DNA from: Limnobacter thiooxidans
GTDB taxonomy: Bacteria; Pseudomonadota; Gammaproteobacteria; Burkholderiales; Burkholderiaceae_B
NCBI RefSeq assembly: GCF_036323495.1
Contig: NZ_AP028947.1
Span: 868,001-932,000, forward strand
Direction: 5' to 3'
DNA: 64,000 nt
Shown: piece by piece, positions 40,961 through 50,555 of the stretch
Layout: each line of letters opens with the position of its first letter
Numbering within the stretch: position 1 is the first letter of the stretch
The notes under the pieces: generated by a model
Databases searched by the model: none
Told to the model about the DNA's origin: nothing
What the model saw: the letters and a program-made list of their open reading frames with translations, nothing else
Translations under genes and position numbers: made by a program

Positions 40961-43333
40961 ATGGAAATGAGTAATCAACAAGAAATGGGCAAGGTTGAGC
41001 GGTTTTTTGAATCAATCCTGTTTGGCCACAGAAAGCTGGTCATTGCCGTGTTTGCCGTGTTGTCGGTGTTTTTTGCCTACCACGCCACGCAGTTGCGGCC
41101 AGATGCATCGTTCCAGAAAATGGTGCCGGTGACACACCCCTTCATTGCCAATTATTTGAAATACGAGAATGAGCTGCGCCCTTTGGGCAACGTGTTGCGG
41201 ATCGCCGTGCACAACAAGAACGGCACGATTTACGACGCGGAGTTTCTTGAGAAGTTGCGGCAGATCACCGATGAGGTGTTTTACATTCCAGGTGTGGACC
41301 GCGGCAACCTGAGTTCCATCTGGACGCCAAACGTGATGTGGCGGCAGGTGACCGAAGAAGGCCTACGCATGGGGCCGGTGATTGGCCAGGGTTTCGCTGG
41401 CACGCCCGAGCAAATTGAGGCGGTGAAGGCCAACGTCGAAAGGTCGGGCAGAATTGGCTCGCTGGTTTCCAATGACCAGCGTTCTGCAATCATTCTGGCC
41501 CCCTTGCTGGAAGTGGACCCCGACACTGGCGAGAAACTCAGCTACGGCAAGCTGGCCACGCAGGTGGAGGAGCTTGTTCGAGACAAGTATCAAAGTGACA
41601 GCATTGACATCCACATCACCGGCTTCGCAAAGCTGGTGGGCGACCTGATAGACGGTTCAAAAGACATCGCCGGATTTTTCGCGATCACCTTTATCCTGAC
41701 GGTGATTTTGCTGTTCTGGTACTCCCGTTGCTGGAAGAGTACTGCAGCCACAATCTTTTGCTGTTCGCTTGCTGTGATATGGCACCTGGGGGCGGTCAGC
41801 CTGCTGGGTTTTGGTCTTGATCCTTATTCTATTCTGGTGCCGTTCCTGACCTTCGCGATCGGTGTAAGCCATGCGATTCAGAACGTGCGTACCATGGCAG
41901 CGGAGCGCTTCCAGGGAGCCAACAAGATTGATGCATCCAAGGCCACATTCCGGTTGCTGTTCATTCCGGGTTCGGTTGCCTTATTGGCCGATGCTGTAGG
42001 TTTTTCTACCCTGCTGGTGATTGAAATCGGGGTGATTCGCGAATTGGCAATCAGTGCCTCCATCGGTGTGGCGGTAATTATTTTCACCAAAATGTTTTTG
42101 TTACCAGTGTTGATGAGCTACACCGACGTGACTGAAAGTGGTTTGCGTCGGGTGGCCAAGCAAGAGGCGGGTAAACACACCGTGTCACATTTGCTTTCCC
42201 GGTTGACCGAAAAGAAAGTGGCGTATGGCGTGGCCGCTGTGGCTGGGGTCATTTTGGTCCTTGGCCTGTTCGCTTCAGCCGATATCAAGATCGGTGACCT
42301 TGATCCAGGTGCACCTGAACTGCGCCCGAATTCACGGTACAACCAGGATGTGAAGTTTCTGGTGGAAAACTATTCCACCAGCTCTGACGTATTCGTGGTG
42401 ATGGTGGAAACACCTGTGGGTGAATGTGGTGCCTACCCGGTTGCGTCGGTAGTAGACCGTTTTCAGTGGGAAATGGAAAACGTGGAAGGTGTTGAAGGCA
42501 CAATGTCGCTGTTCACCATCATGAAGAACATCATCGCGGGCTTTAACGGTGGCAATCCCAAGTGGCTGGCCATTTCCCGCGACCGCTTCATTTCCAACGG
42601 CGCACACAAGAACATTCCGACCACTTTGTACAACTCGGAATGTTCCATGACACCGGTGATTTTGTTCCTGTCCGACCACAAAGCGGAAACCTTGGAACGT
42701 GTGGTAGCCAAGGTACAGGTCTTTGCTGCTGAAAATGATTCTGCTGACGCCAAGTTTGTTCTGGCTGCCGGGAACAGCGGTATTGAAGCAGCAACCAATA
42801 TTGTGGTGGAACAAGCCCAGCGCGTTATGCTGCTGCTGGTTTACAGCATTATTGGTGCATTGGTGTGGTGGGAATTCAAGAGTTTCCGCGTGATGTTGGC
42901 CATTATGATTCCCTTGTTCATCACCGAGGTGCTGTGCCGGGTCATCATGGTGCAGTTGAACCTGGGTATCAAGGTGGCGACCTTGCCAGTGATTGCGCTC
43001 GGTGTTGGCATTGGGGTGGACTATGGTATTTACATCTACAACCGCCTGGAAAGCTTCCTGGCCAAGGGTTTGAATTTCAAGGACGCTTACTTCGAAACTT
43101 TGCGCTCCACCGGTGTGGCGGTGGCATTGACGGCGGTAACCCTCGCCTTGGGTGTGTTTACCTGGGCGTTTTCAGCCATCAAGTTTCAGGCTGACATGGG
43201 CATGTTGTTGGCCTTCATGTTCTTGTGGAACATGGTGGGCGCCATCGTATTGATTCCGGCGTTGGTGCGTTTGTTCGCATTCGGTGCGGTCAAAAAGCGG
43301 TTCGGTCCTTCCGTCGAAGGCCCAGCCCGATAA
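40961..43333 (+). CDS. RND superfamily (MMPL-type) transporter
   Basis: 790 residues. One helix (about 24-46), a large periplasmic loop, a five-helix bundle (about 227-390), a seventh helix (about 425-445), a second loop and five more helices (about 610-770) give the classical 12-helix RND duplication. GVGIGVDYGIYIYNRL is the conserved helix motif of the second half. MMPL-type RND proteins move lipids and other hydrophobic molecules. It lies 8 bases after the YCF48-like gene. Two close in-frame ATGs (40961, 40967) exist. Confidence 0.92.
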   Translation: MEMSNQQEMGKVERFFESILFGHRKLVIAVFAVLSVFFAYHATQLRPDASFQKMVPVTHPFIANYLKYENELRPLGNVLRIAVHNKNGTIYDAEFLEKLRQITDEVFYIPGVDRGNLSSIWTPNVMWRQVTEEGLRMGPVIGQGFAGTPEQIEAVKANVERSGRIGSLVSNDQRSAIILAPLLEVDPDTGEKLSYGKLATQVEELVRDKYQSDSIDIHITGFAKLVGDLIDGSKDIAGFFAITFILTVILLFWYSRCWKSTAATIFCCSLAVIWHLGAVSLLGFGLDPYSILVPFLTFAIGVSHAIQNVRTMAAERFQGANKIDASKATFRLLFIPGSVALLADAVGFSTLLVIEIGVIRELAISASIGVAVIIFTKMFLLPVLMSYTDVTESGLRRVAKQEAGKHTVSHLLSRLTEKKVAYGVAAVAGVILVLGLFASADIKIGDLDPGAPELRPNSRYNQDVKFLVENYSTSSDVFVVMVETPVGECGAYPVASVVDRFQWEMENVEGVEGTMSLFTIMKNIIAGFNGGNPKWLAISRDRFISNGAHKNIPTTLYNSECSMTPVILFLSDHKAETLERVVAKVQVFAAENDSADAKFVLAAGNSGIEAATNIVVEQAQRVMLLLVYSIIGALVWWEFKSFRVMLAIMIPLFITEVLCRVIMVQLNLGIKVATLPVIALGVGIGVDYGIYIYNRLESFLAKGLNFKDAYFETLRSTGVAVALTAVTLALGVFTWAFSAIKFQADMGMLLAFMFLWNMVGAIVLIPALVRLFAFGAVKKRFGPSVEGPAR

Positions 43334-43352
43334 TTGCCGTGATCACGAACTC

Positions 43353-43380
43353 AAGGGCGGCTCAGGCTGCCCTTTTTTTA
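43353..43380 (+). terminator. Terminator of the RND gene
   Basis: A GC-rich 7-bp stem with a TCAG loop (GGGCGGC with GGCTGCCC-type pairing, one G-U) is followed by seven T residues, 20 bases after the stop codon. Confidence 0.85.
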
Positions 43381-43436
43381 CGTGGGTCGGTTTGTGTTAA
43401 TCTCCTCGCATCACAGATCCACTCAGTCAGCTCACC

Positions 43437-44444
43437 ATGCATTTTCCTGATCTTCCCGCCATGCCACATCCCTTACAGTTCAAGTCGGTGACGTTTACGG
43501 CCTTGAAGCCTGGCCCCAGGCTGATTGTGCTGGGCGCGGTCCACGGCAATGAAGTGTCGGGTAGCAAGGCCATTTTAAAAGTGATTCAGGAGTTTGAAGC
43601 CGGCGAAAGGCTGCTTCAAAACGGCCAAGTGACTTTTGTGCCAATCACCAACCCCTTGGCTTACAACAGAAAACAGCGCAACGGTGACCGGAACCTGAAC
43701 AGGAACCTGACACCGACCGACAACCCTCAGGATTTCGAGGACCACGTTGCCAACTGGTTGTGTCCACTACTGGCTGCGCACGACGTGCTGCTGGACATTC
43801 ACACCTTTCAAAAAGGCGATGTGCCTTTTGCCTTGTTCGGCCCCAAGAACAACAATACCGAGCTGGAATCGTTCAAGCATGAGAATGCCGAGCGAGGGCT
43901 GGCTTTGCGTTTGGGTGTTTCCCGATTTGTGGACGGATGGCTGGATACGTATGCGAAAGGTGTGGCCAACCGGGTGGCGCATTTGAAAGCCACCGGACAA
44001 TCAGGCGAGGGCTTGAACACTGACCCACGCTACGGCATGGGCACCACCGAATGCATGCGTTCAAATGGCGGTTACGCCGTGACATTGGAATGTGGGCAGC
44101 ACGAAGACCCAAATGGACCAGCCATTGCTTATGCGGCCATTGAGAATACCCTGGTTCACCTTGGCCTGATTGACGGCGTGGCGATGCCTGCGGTAACGGA
44201 ATATCAACATTTAAGCTTGGTCGAAGTCAATGACAAGCAGCATTTCGATGACACGTTTTCCAGACCCTGGTCCAGTTTTGATTCAGTAAAAAAAGGTGAA
44301 TTGATCGGGGTGCGTAAAAGTGGTGAGGAAGTGCGGGCCACTCGGGACGGTTTTATCGTGTTTCCAAACACCCTGTCGCAAGCAGGGCAAGAATGGTTCT
44401 ATCTGGCGATTGACAATAATTCATATTTAAAATCCGGTGTATAG
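43437..44444 (+). CDS. Succinylglutamate desuccinylase/aspartoacylase family protein
   Basis: 335 residues (327 if the second ATG, 43461, is used). The zinc-binding motif VHGNEVSG and the second site LLDIHTF are those of the M14-like AstE/AspA family, with NRNLNRNL-type arginines for substrate. Members remove N-acyl groups from amino acids. It is not next to an arginine-catabolism operon, so the substrate is open. Confidence 0.85.
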   Translation: MHFPDLPAMPHPLQFKSVTFTALKPGPRLIVLGAVHGNEVSGSKAILKVIQEFEAGERLLQNGQVTFVPITNPLAYNRKQRNGDRNLNRNLTPTDNPQDFEDHVANWLCPLLAAHDVLLDIHTFQKGDVPFALFGPKNNNTELESFKHENAERGLALRLGVSRFVDGWLDTYAKGVANRVAHLKATGQSGEGLNTDPRYGMGTTECMRSNGGYAVTLECGQHEDPNGPAIAYAAIENTLVHLGLIDGVAMPAVTEYQHLSLVEVNDKQHFDDTFSRPWSSFDSVKKGELIGVRKSGEEVRATRDGFIVFPNTLSQAGQEWFYLAIDNNSYLKSGV

Positions 44445-44570
44445 GTAATTTTTCCTAGCAAATCACATCAAATACCTACAATCAAGTGTTTGAAAAATAT
44501 CATTTTCCGGATTGAATACCAAGTTGCGATTTGTTTAAATGGGAGCCTCGATTCAATTAACGTATTCCCA

Positions 44571-45422
44571 ATGAGCAGGTTTTTGCAAGACGTTTACGGT
44601 GTAGATCGCTTGAACCAAGCAGTCGCTGTGCTTGGTGGAGCAACGTCTCCATCCTACGAAGCGGTCAGTTTGCACAATGACATCGGTTCGTTGGAATCCG
44701 CCTTGGGATTGCCGTTGACCGGCTTAGAGTCAGTTAATGAGAGTCATCCCAATTCATCTGATTTGGATGCAGCCTTCTCAAATGAAAAATCAATTGTTGA
44801 AGTTGCTTCCACACAGGTGCGCAGCGGAAATATGTTGAATGGGTTGGTTGACGAGCCAACAGGGTTTGGTCCCGGCCTATTGCGTCAAGTCCCCCTCGAC
44901 GCTGAACTGATGACACGTTTTCAGACGTCTGATGCAGACAATTCCGCGTTATCGGGCACCCAGTCCAATGACACTCGTGGGGCCTTGGATGTGGGTAGTG
45001 AACCCGCTGCGTCCAGCAATTCCACAAATTCCATGGCAAGCTTTCTGGAGCAGCTTTTAGCAAAGGTTGAGGCAGCATCCAGCGATGTTTCTACAGAACT
45101 CGATGGAAGCACTCAAGGCGCGGTTCGTGAACTTGTTCTTGAACTTGGGTCCGAGTTGTCACGTTCCGTGCGGGCAGAGCTACAGGACAATGTGGCTGGA
45201 GTTGGCCGCGAACTGGCCTCACAGGTGATCGACCGCACAGGAGTTGATCCACTGAGTTCCGTAACAGAACCACTGCTGGCCATCGATTACTACGGCGAGT
45301 TTGCCACCTTGATCAATGGTACTTTGGACAGTATTGGTCAGCCAATAGGGTCTATTTCATTGCCGCAAATCGGCCCTTTTGTGGGTGACTTGAAAAGTGA
45401 GTTAGCGGGCCTTGCTGTTTAA
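44571..45422 (+). CDS. Hypothetical protein
   Basis: Not recognised. From the ATG at 44571 (MSRFLQDVYGVDRLNQ) it is 283 residues; a longer frame starts at TTG 44490, and neither has a clear ribosome-binding site. There is no signal peptide or membrane segment. The central part is rich in Ser, Asn, Asp and Glu. About 170-245 are predicted helical, with heptad-like spacing. The C-terminus has GTLDSIGQPIGSISLPQIG. It lies between the AstE-like gene and cheV, in the same direction as both. Coding is supported only by the long open frame and absence of alternatives. Confidence 0.5.
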   Translation: MSRFLQDVYGVDRLNQAVAVLGGATSPSYEAVSLHNDIGSLESALGLPLTGLESVNESHPNSSDLDAAFSNEKSIVEVASTQVRSGNMLNGLVDEPTGFGPGLLRQVPLDAELMTRFQTSDADNSALSGTQSNDTRGALDVGSEPAASSNSTNSMASFLEQLLAKVEAASSDVSTELDGSTQGAVRELVLELGSELSRSVRAELQDNVAGVGRELASQVIDRTGVDPLSSVTEPLLAIDYYGEFATLINGTLDSIGQPIGSISLPQIGPFVGDLKSELAGLAV

Positions 45423-45544
45423 CCGTTCCAATCCAATCGCTCCAAGCCAGATAAAGGGCCTTGTTTATCCCCCTTCCTAAGGATTTGAATTGAACTGGCA
45501 TGCGTCAGAATGAATACTGGTCAAAGTCACCGGTCCTGCTACGC

Positions 45545-46456
45545 ATGAACTACAACAATCGACGCACTCAAACTGAATCCTCCACCGAGATGATCGAAAT
45601 TCTTCTCTTTTCGCTGGGTGGCGAGGAAACCTTTGGCCTGAATGTATTCAAGATACGCGAGGTGACCGAAATGAGTCAGGTCACCCAGATTCCAGGTCAA
45701 GAAGGTGCAATGAACGGCGTGATTTCCCTGCGTGGACAGGTGTTGCCCGTTGTGTCACTGGGCAATGCCATTGGCATGTCGACTGATCAACCCGATACCA
45801 AAATGATCATTTCCGAGTTTGCGTCAAGGTCTGTGGCTTTCGCCGTAACAGACGTCGACAAGATCATTCGCGTGCCCTGGTCGGATGTAAAACCTCCCCA
45901 GCGGTACGATGCAGAGCAGGGCGCAGTGTTTGGCGTAGTGATGCTGGCCGACGGCAATCTTGTTTCGCTGGTGGACATTGAAAGCGTGTGTCATCGGGTG
46001 TTACCGGAAAAAGAAGCTACAGCAGTCAGCACCGGATTTGAACTGAATCAGGTCGGCCCGGTGTTTTTCGTGGATGATTCCCTGGTAGCCAGACGGAAAA
46101 TTGGCGAAGTACTGGACACCATGGGGCTACAACACAGCCACGCGGTCAACGGGGTTGAGGCTGAACAAAAGCTGTTGGCCATGGCCTCGTCGGCCGAGTC
46201 CAGTCACGTTGCCATTCAACAACGCGTTTCCCTGGTTTTGGTCGATGAGGAAATGCCAATCATGGATGGATGTACCCTGACGCGAAAACTCAAGGGCGAT
46301 CCGCGCTTCAAGAACATCCCGATCATCATGTATTCCTCGCTGACTTCCGAGGAGAATGCGCGCCGCGGCATTGATGCGGGCGTCAATATTTACGTCAAGA
46401 AGTTTGATTCCGCGTCCTTGTCCAACGCGATTGGGCAGCTTCTGACACACGCCTGA
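45545..46456 (+). CDS. cheV: Chemotaxis coupling protein CheV
   Basis: CheV joins a CheW-like domain to a receiver domain and helps couple receptors to CheA, adapting by phosphorylation. From the ATG at 45545 the protein is about 303 residues: the CheW domain has ILLFSLGGEETFGLNVFKIREV, and the receiver has FFVDDSLVARR, the phospho-acceptor Asp in LVLVDEEMPIMDG and the Lys in IYVKKF. An upstream ATG (45500) is possible. No other chemotaxis gene lies in the window. Confidence 0.92.
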   Translation: MNYNNRRTQTESSTEMIEILLFSLGGEETFGLNVFKIREVTEMSQVTQIPGQEGAMNGVISLRGQVLPVVSLGNAIGMSTDQPDTKMIISEFASRSVAFAVTDVDKIIRVPWSDVKPPQRYDAEQGAVFGVVMLADGNLVSLVDIESVCHRVLPEKEATAVSTGFELNQVGPVFFVDDSLVARRKIGEVLDTMGLQHSHAVNGVEAEQKLLAMASSAESSHVAIQQRVSLVLVDEEMPIMDGCTLTRKLKGDPRFKNIPIIMYSSLTSEENARRGIDAGVNIYVKKFDSASLSNAIGQLLTHA

Positions 46457-46510
46457 TTTTCACCATCATGGAAGCGCTACACTTCGTTTCATTCCCGTGA
46501 TGCGACTTTC

Positions 46511-47173
46511 ATGATGACCAACTTGGCCTCGCTTTCCTCTGACCTGTTCGTGTTGTTCGATAACATCGCCGACGACTTGCGCTCAAGCGGTTTCAGTGTT
46601 CGCCCCAATGCCTTGCCCAATGACTTGTGCCTGAACTTGAGGCAGACGTTGTTGAGTCTGGACAAATCCGCTTTCAAGCAAGCAGGTGTTGGCCGTGACG
46701 TGCGCAATCAAACCAACGCTGATTTACGCCGGGACGAGATAGTCTGGATTGAACCCGGTGAGGGGCCAAAAAATGAATGGCTGGAGTTTAGCTCGCGTTT
46801 GCAACAGCACTTGAACCGTAAGCTAATGCTTGGTCTTTTTACGTTTGAGTCTCATTTTGCACATTACGCCCCCGGGGCTTTTTACAAAACCCACCTCGAT
46901 GCGTTTCGGGGGCAGGCCAACCGCATACTGTCTGTGGTGCTGTACCTGAACCCGGATTGGGCAGACGATGAAGGCGGTGAAATGGTTTTGTACCAGGAAA
47001 CAGAACCCAATCAAAAACTGTTCACCGTGAAGCCCGAGTTGGGCACACTGGCTGTGTTTCTGAGTGAAGAGTTTCCGCATGAAGTGCTGCCGGCCAAGCG
47101 CGACCGTTACAGTATTGCTGGTTGGTACCGGGTCAATACATCCACTGGTAACAAGGTGGATCCACCCGCCTGA
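46511..47173 (+). CDS. 2-oxoglutarate/Fe(II)-dependent oxygenase (prolyl 4-hydroxylase-like)
   Basis: 220 residues. The iron-binding HxD is in YKTHLDAF, the distal histidine in EEFPHEVLPA and the 2-oxoglutarate-binding arginine in DRYSIAGWYR. LSVVLYLNPDWADDEGGEMVLY is the typical core strand region. Such enzymes hydroxylate protein or small-molecule substrates; the bacterial homologues of prolyl-4-hydroxylase can act on EF-Tu. The target here is unknown. It is convergent with the anti-sigma gene. Confidence 0.87.
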   Translation: MMTNLASLSSDLFVLFDNIADDLRSSGFSVRPNALPNDLCLNLRQTLLSLDKSAFKQAGVGRDVRNQTNADLRRDEIVWIEPGEGPKNEWLEFSSRLQQHLNRKLMLGLFTFESHFAHYAPGAFYKTHLDAFRGQANRILSVVLYLNPDWADDEGGEMVLYQETEPNQKLFTVKPELGTLAVFLSEEFPHEVLPAKRDRYSIAGWYRVNTSTGNKVDPPA

Positions 47174-47179
47174 AACAGG

Positions 47180-47815
47180 CTACCAGCGCAGAAACTTCGG
47201 GCCTAAAAGCGCGCCCAATGCGCCAGCCAGGGCGATTCCCAATGTGTACCAGATCGCGATGAAGGGCGCGGCCGGTTCAGTGCAGGCCAGGGCATAGGCC
47301 AAAGCAGCCACTGCTCCAGAGAATACGCCGCATGCTGCGCCTGCCAGTGTGAGGTTGGTTGGCGCCAGGCCACGCATCGCCCAAAAAGCTCCTGCCATCA
47401 CCGGCACGGACAAACTCAAAATTGCCCAAGGGCAAACCAGCCAGGAGTGCCCCATTAGTGCTGCGGCACGCTCAGGTTCTGGTGTGCCCAGATAGGAAAT
47501 GATACCAGCCATTGCCATCACCCCGACCACACCCAAAACAGCCAGAAATGCCTGCTGACCAGATGCTCCGGGTTTGCCCAAGCGAGCCACCAGCCAGGCT
47601 GCGGCAAAGGCCAAGGCACTTGCATAGGTTATTTTGATCCAGGGGCCGGGCTCGGCAAACATGGTTTGAGGAATGAGGCCCAGCACTGCAAGCACCAGAA
47701 TGGCGGCGATCAACCCACCCAACAAAGCTGCGGGAACTAGCCGACGCGCCATGGAGACTTTCGGGGCAGGTCCAGCCTCGCTGCTCAACAGGTTAATCAG
47801 ATCCACAGTTTTCAT
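47180..47815 (-). CDS. DUF1109 (NrsF-like) membrane anti-sigma factor
   Basis: 211 residues with a short cytoplasmic N-terminus and six hydrophobic segments. The C-terminal ACTEPAAPFIAIWYTLG and ALLGPKFLRW are signatures of the DUF1109 family. In Caulobacter the family member NrsF holds the ECF factor SigF inactive at the membrane until redox or metal stress. Its start overlaps the stop of the upstream sigma gene by four bases, so the two are co-translated. Confidence 0.9.
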   Translation of the reverse strand: MKTVDLINLLSSEAGPAPKVSMARRLVPAALLGGLIAAILVLAVLGLIPQTMFAEPGPWIKITYASALAFAAAWLVARLGKPGASGQQAFLAVLGVVGVMAMAGIISYLGTPEPERAAALMGHSWLVCPWAILSLSVPVMAGAFWAMRGLAPTNLTLAGAACGVFSGAVAALAYALACTEPAAPFIAIWYTLGIALAGALGALLGPKFLRW

Positions 47816-48393
47816 GATTCTTCCCTTACCAAAGCGGCCAGTTGTTTCAGGCCACGGTGCACTTGAACCTTAAGCGCTGCTACAGAAACACCGCTTCGAT
47901 TCGATGCCTCGACCATGGACAGCCCTTCAATTTTGGTCAATAAAATGGCCTGTTTCTGCGATTCAGGCAATTGCTCAAGCAACACCGACAAATCCCGCTT
48001 CGAGGGCAATTCTTCGGGAGCGAAAGGATGTTGGTCCTCGGTCAGTTCATCCAGCGAATCATTCAGACTCTCTTTTCGTCCTCGTCGGCGCCACAAATCC
48101 ACCAATTTGTGACGGGCAATCGCAAACACCCAACTACTCACCGGCAGCGTTTCATCGTAAGTGCCACGTTGCAGGTGCAAGGCCAGCAGTGTTTCCTGAA
48201 CCAGGTCTTCCACCTCGTCAGGCAGTGCCTGCAGTCGCCTGCCATAAAACCGGCGCAAGCGTTGCGCAATGGTGGCCAATGCCTCCCGATAGGCTGATGA
48301 GTCGCCACGCTGGCCGCGCATCCACAAGGGTTTGAGTGTTCGCTCAAAGTCGTCGTAAGGCGCCGTTGGAGTGAATTCGTTGGGAGGGGTCAT
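47812..48393 (-). CDS. ECF sigma-70 factor (SigF-like)
   Basis: From the ATG at 48393 the protein is 193 residues. Region 2 is recognisable in DEVEDLVQETLLALHLQ and SSWVFAIARHKLVDLWRR, and region 4 in LPESQKQAILLTKIEGLSMVEASNRSGVSVAALKVQVHRGLKQL. The linker is acidic. It is coupled to a DUF1109 anti-sigma gene and divergent from the formaldehyde detoxification genes. A longer frame to a GTG at 48438 exists but is not family-like. Confidence 0.92.
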   Translation of the reverse strand: MTPPNEFTPTAPYDDFERTLKPLWMRGQRGDSSAYREALATIAQRLRRFYGRRLQALPDEVEDLVQETLLALHLQRGTYDETLPVSSWVFAIARHKLVDLWRRRGRKESLNDSLDELTEDQHPFAPEELPSKRDLSVLLEQLPESQKQAILLTKIEGLSMVEASNRSGVSVAALKVQVHRGLKQLAALVREES

Positions 48394-48406
48394 TCGGTTA
48401 CAAAGG
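48367..48406 (-). promoter_or_regulatory. Possible SigF-type ECF promoter GTAACC-N16-CGAA
   Basis: On the minus strand GTAACC is followed, after exactly 16 bases, by CGAA, the pattern reported for Caulobacter SigF promoters. It overlaps the chosen start codon at 48393, so either it is a coincidence or the true start is further downstream. Confidence 0.35.
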
Positions 48407-48505
48407 CAAACCAGATTGTTGATGACAGACACTACCACACTTCAATTTGCCCCGCGAAGGCGTCGCAGTTGCTTAACATGCACTGGTTCTGCAAAGCAGT
48501 GCCCC

Positions 48506-48511
48506 TATAAT
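48506..48511 (+). promoter_or_regulatory. -10 box upstream of the formaldehyde dehydrogenase gene
   Basis: A perfect TATAAT lies 41 bases before the start at 48553. No good -35 is visible. A GCACTG/CAGTGC inverted repeat just upstream (about 48480-48502) overlaps the expected -35 position and may be an operator. Confidence 0.5.
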
Positions 48512-48525
48512 GAGGTTCTGTTTAA

Positions 48526-49671
<1,146 letters not shown>

Positions 49672-49672
49672 C

Positions 49673-50509
49673 ATGAAACTACTTAGCAGCGTTCAAAGTT
49701 TTGGTGGTTTGCAAAATCAGTACGAGCATGTGTCTGCCACGCTGAATTGCACCATGCAGTTCAGTGTGTTTCTGCCGCCCCAAGCGTCAGACGGGCACAA
49801 AGTGCCTGTGGCTTACTGGCTTTCAGGGCTGACCTGTACAGACCAGAACTTCGCTACCAAAGCAGGGGCGCAGCGAGTTGCGGCAGAATTGGGTGTTGCG
49901 ATTGTGATGCCCGACACGAGCCCCCGGGGTAAAGGTGTACCAGACGATGCAGACAAAGCATATGACTTTGGCCTGGGGGCCGGTTTTTACGTGGATGCCA
50001 CGCAAACCCCGTGGAACGCGCATTACCGGATGTACAGCTACATTGTTGAGGAGTTGCCCGCATTGCTGGAGGCGAATTTGCCTGTTAGCAACAAACGTGC
50101 AGTGTTCGGTCATTCCATGGGAGGGCACGGTGCCCTGACCATCGCACTGAACAATCCCGGACGGTATGTTTCAGTGAGCGCTTTTTCGCCGATTGTCAGC
50201 CCAAGCCAATGCCCATGGGGGCAAAAAGCGTTGGGCTTGTATCTGGGTGAAGATCAAGCTGCCTGGCAGCGTCATGACACGGTTGCACTGATTCGCGCCG
50301 GGGCACCGCAAATGCCCATGCTGGTAGATCAAGGTTTGGCAGACAATTTTCTGGCTGCGCAGTTGAAGACTGAGTTGCTTGAAAAAGCACTGGAAGAAAC
50401 GGGTTACCCGGCAGAAATTCGCTATCACCCCGGGTACGACCACAGCTATTATTTCATTGCTACATTTATTGAAGACCATTTGCGCTTTCACGCCAGGCAC
50501 CTGCAATGA
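49673..50509 (+). CDS. fghA: S-formylglutathione hydrolase
   Basis: Hydrolyses S-formylglutathione to formate and glutathione, completing formaldehyde detoxification. The 278-residue esterase-D fold protein has YWLSGLTCTDQNF, DTSPRG, the nucleophile elbow GHSMGGHGAL and the His in GYDHSYYFI. It starts one base after the stop of the dehydrogenase gene, so the two are translationally linked. Confidence 0.95.
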   Translation: MKLLSSVQSFGGLQNQYEHVSATLNCTMQFSVFLPPQASDGHKVPVAYWLSGLTCTDQNFATKAGAQRVAAELGVAIVMPDTSPRGKGVPDDADKAYDFGLGAGFYVDATQTPWNAHYRMYSYIVEELPALLEANLPVSNKRAVFGHSMGGHGALTIALNNPGRYVSVSAFSPIVSPSQCPWGQKALGLYLGEDQAAWQRHDTVALIRAGAPQMPMLVDQGLADNFLAAQLKTELLEKALEETGYPAEIRYHPGYDHSYYFIATFIEDHLRFHARHLQ

Positions 50510-50555
50510 GGCGTTCGTGCGCTGATTGATCCAACTGTAACCGGGGCGTTAACCA

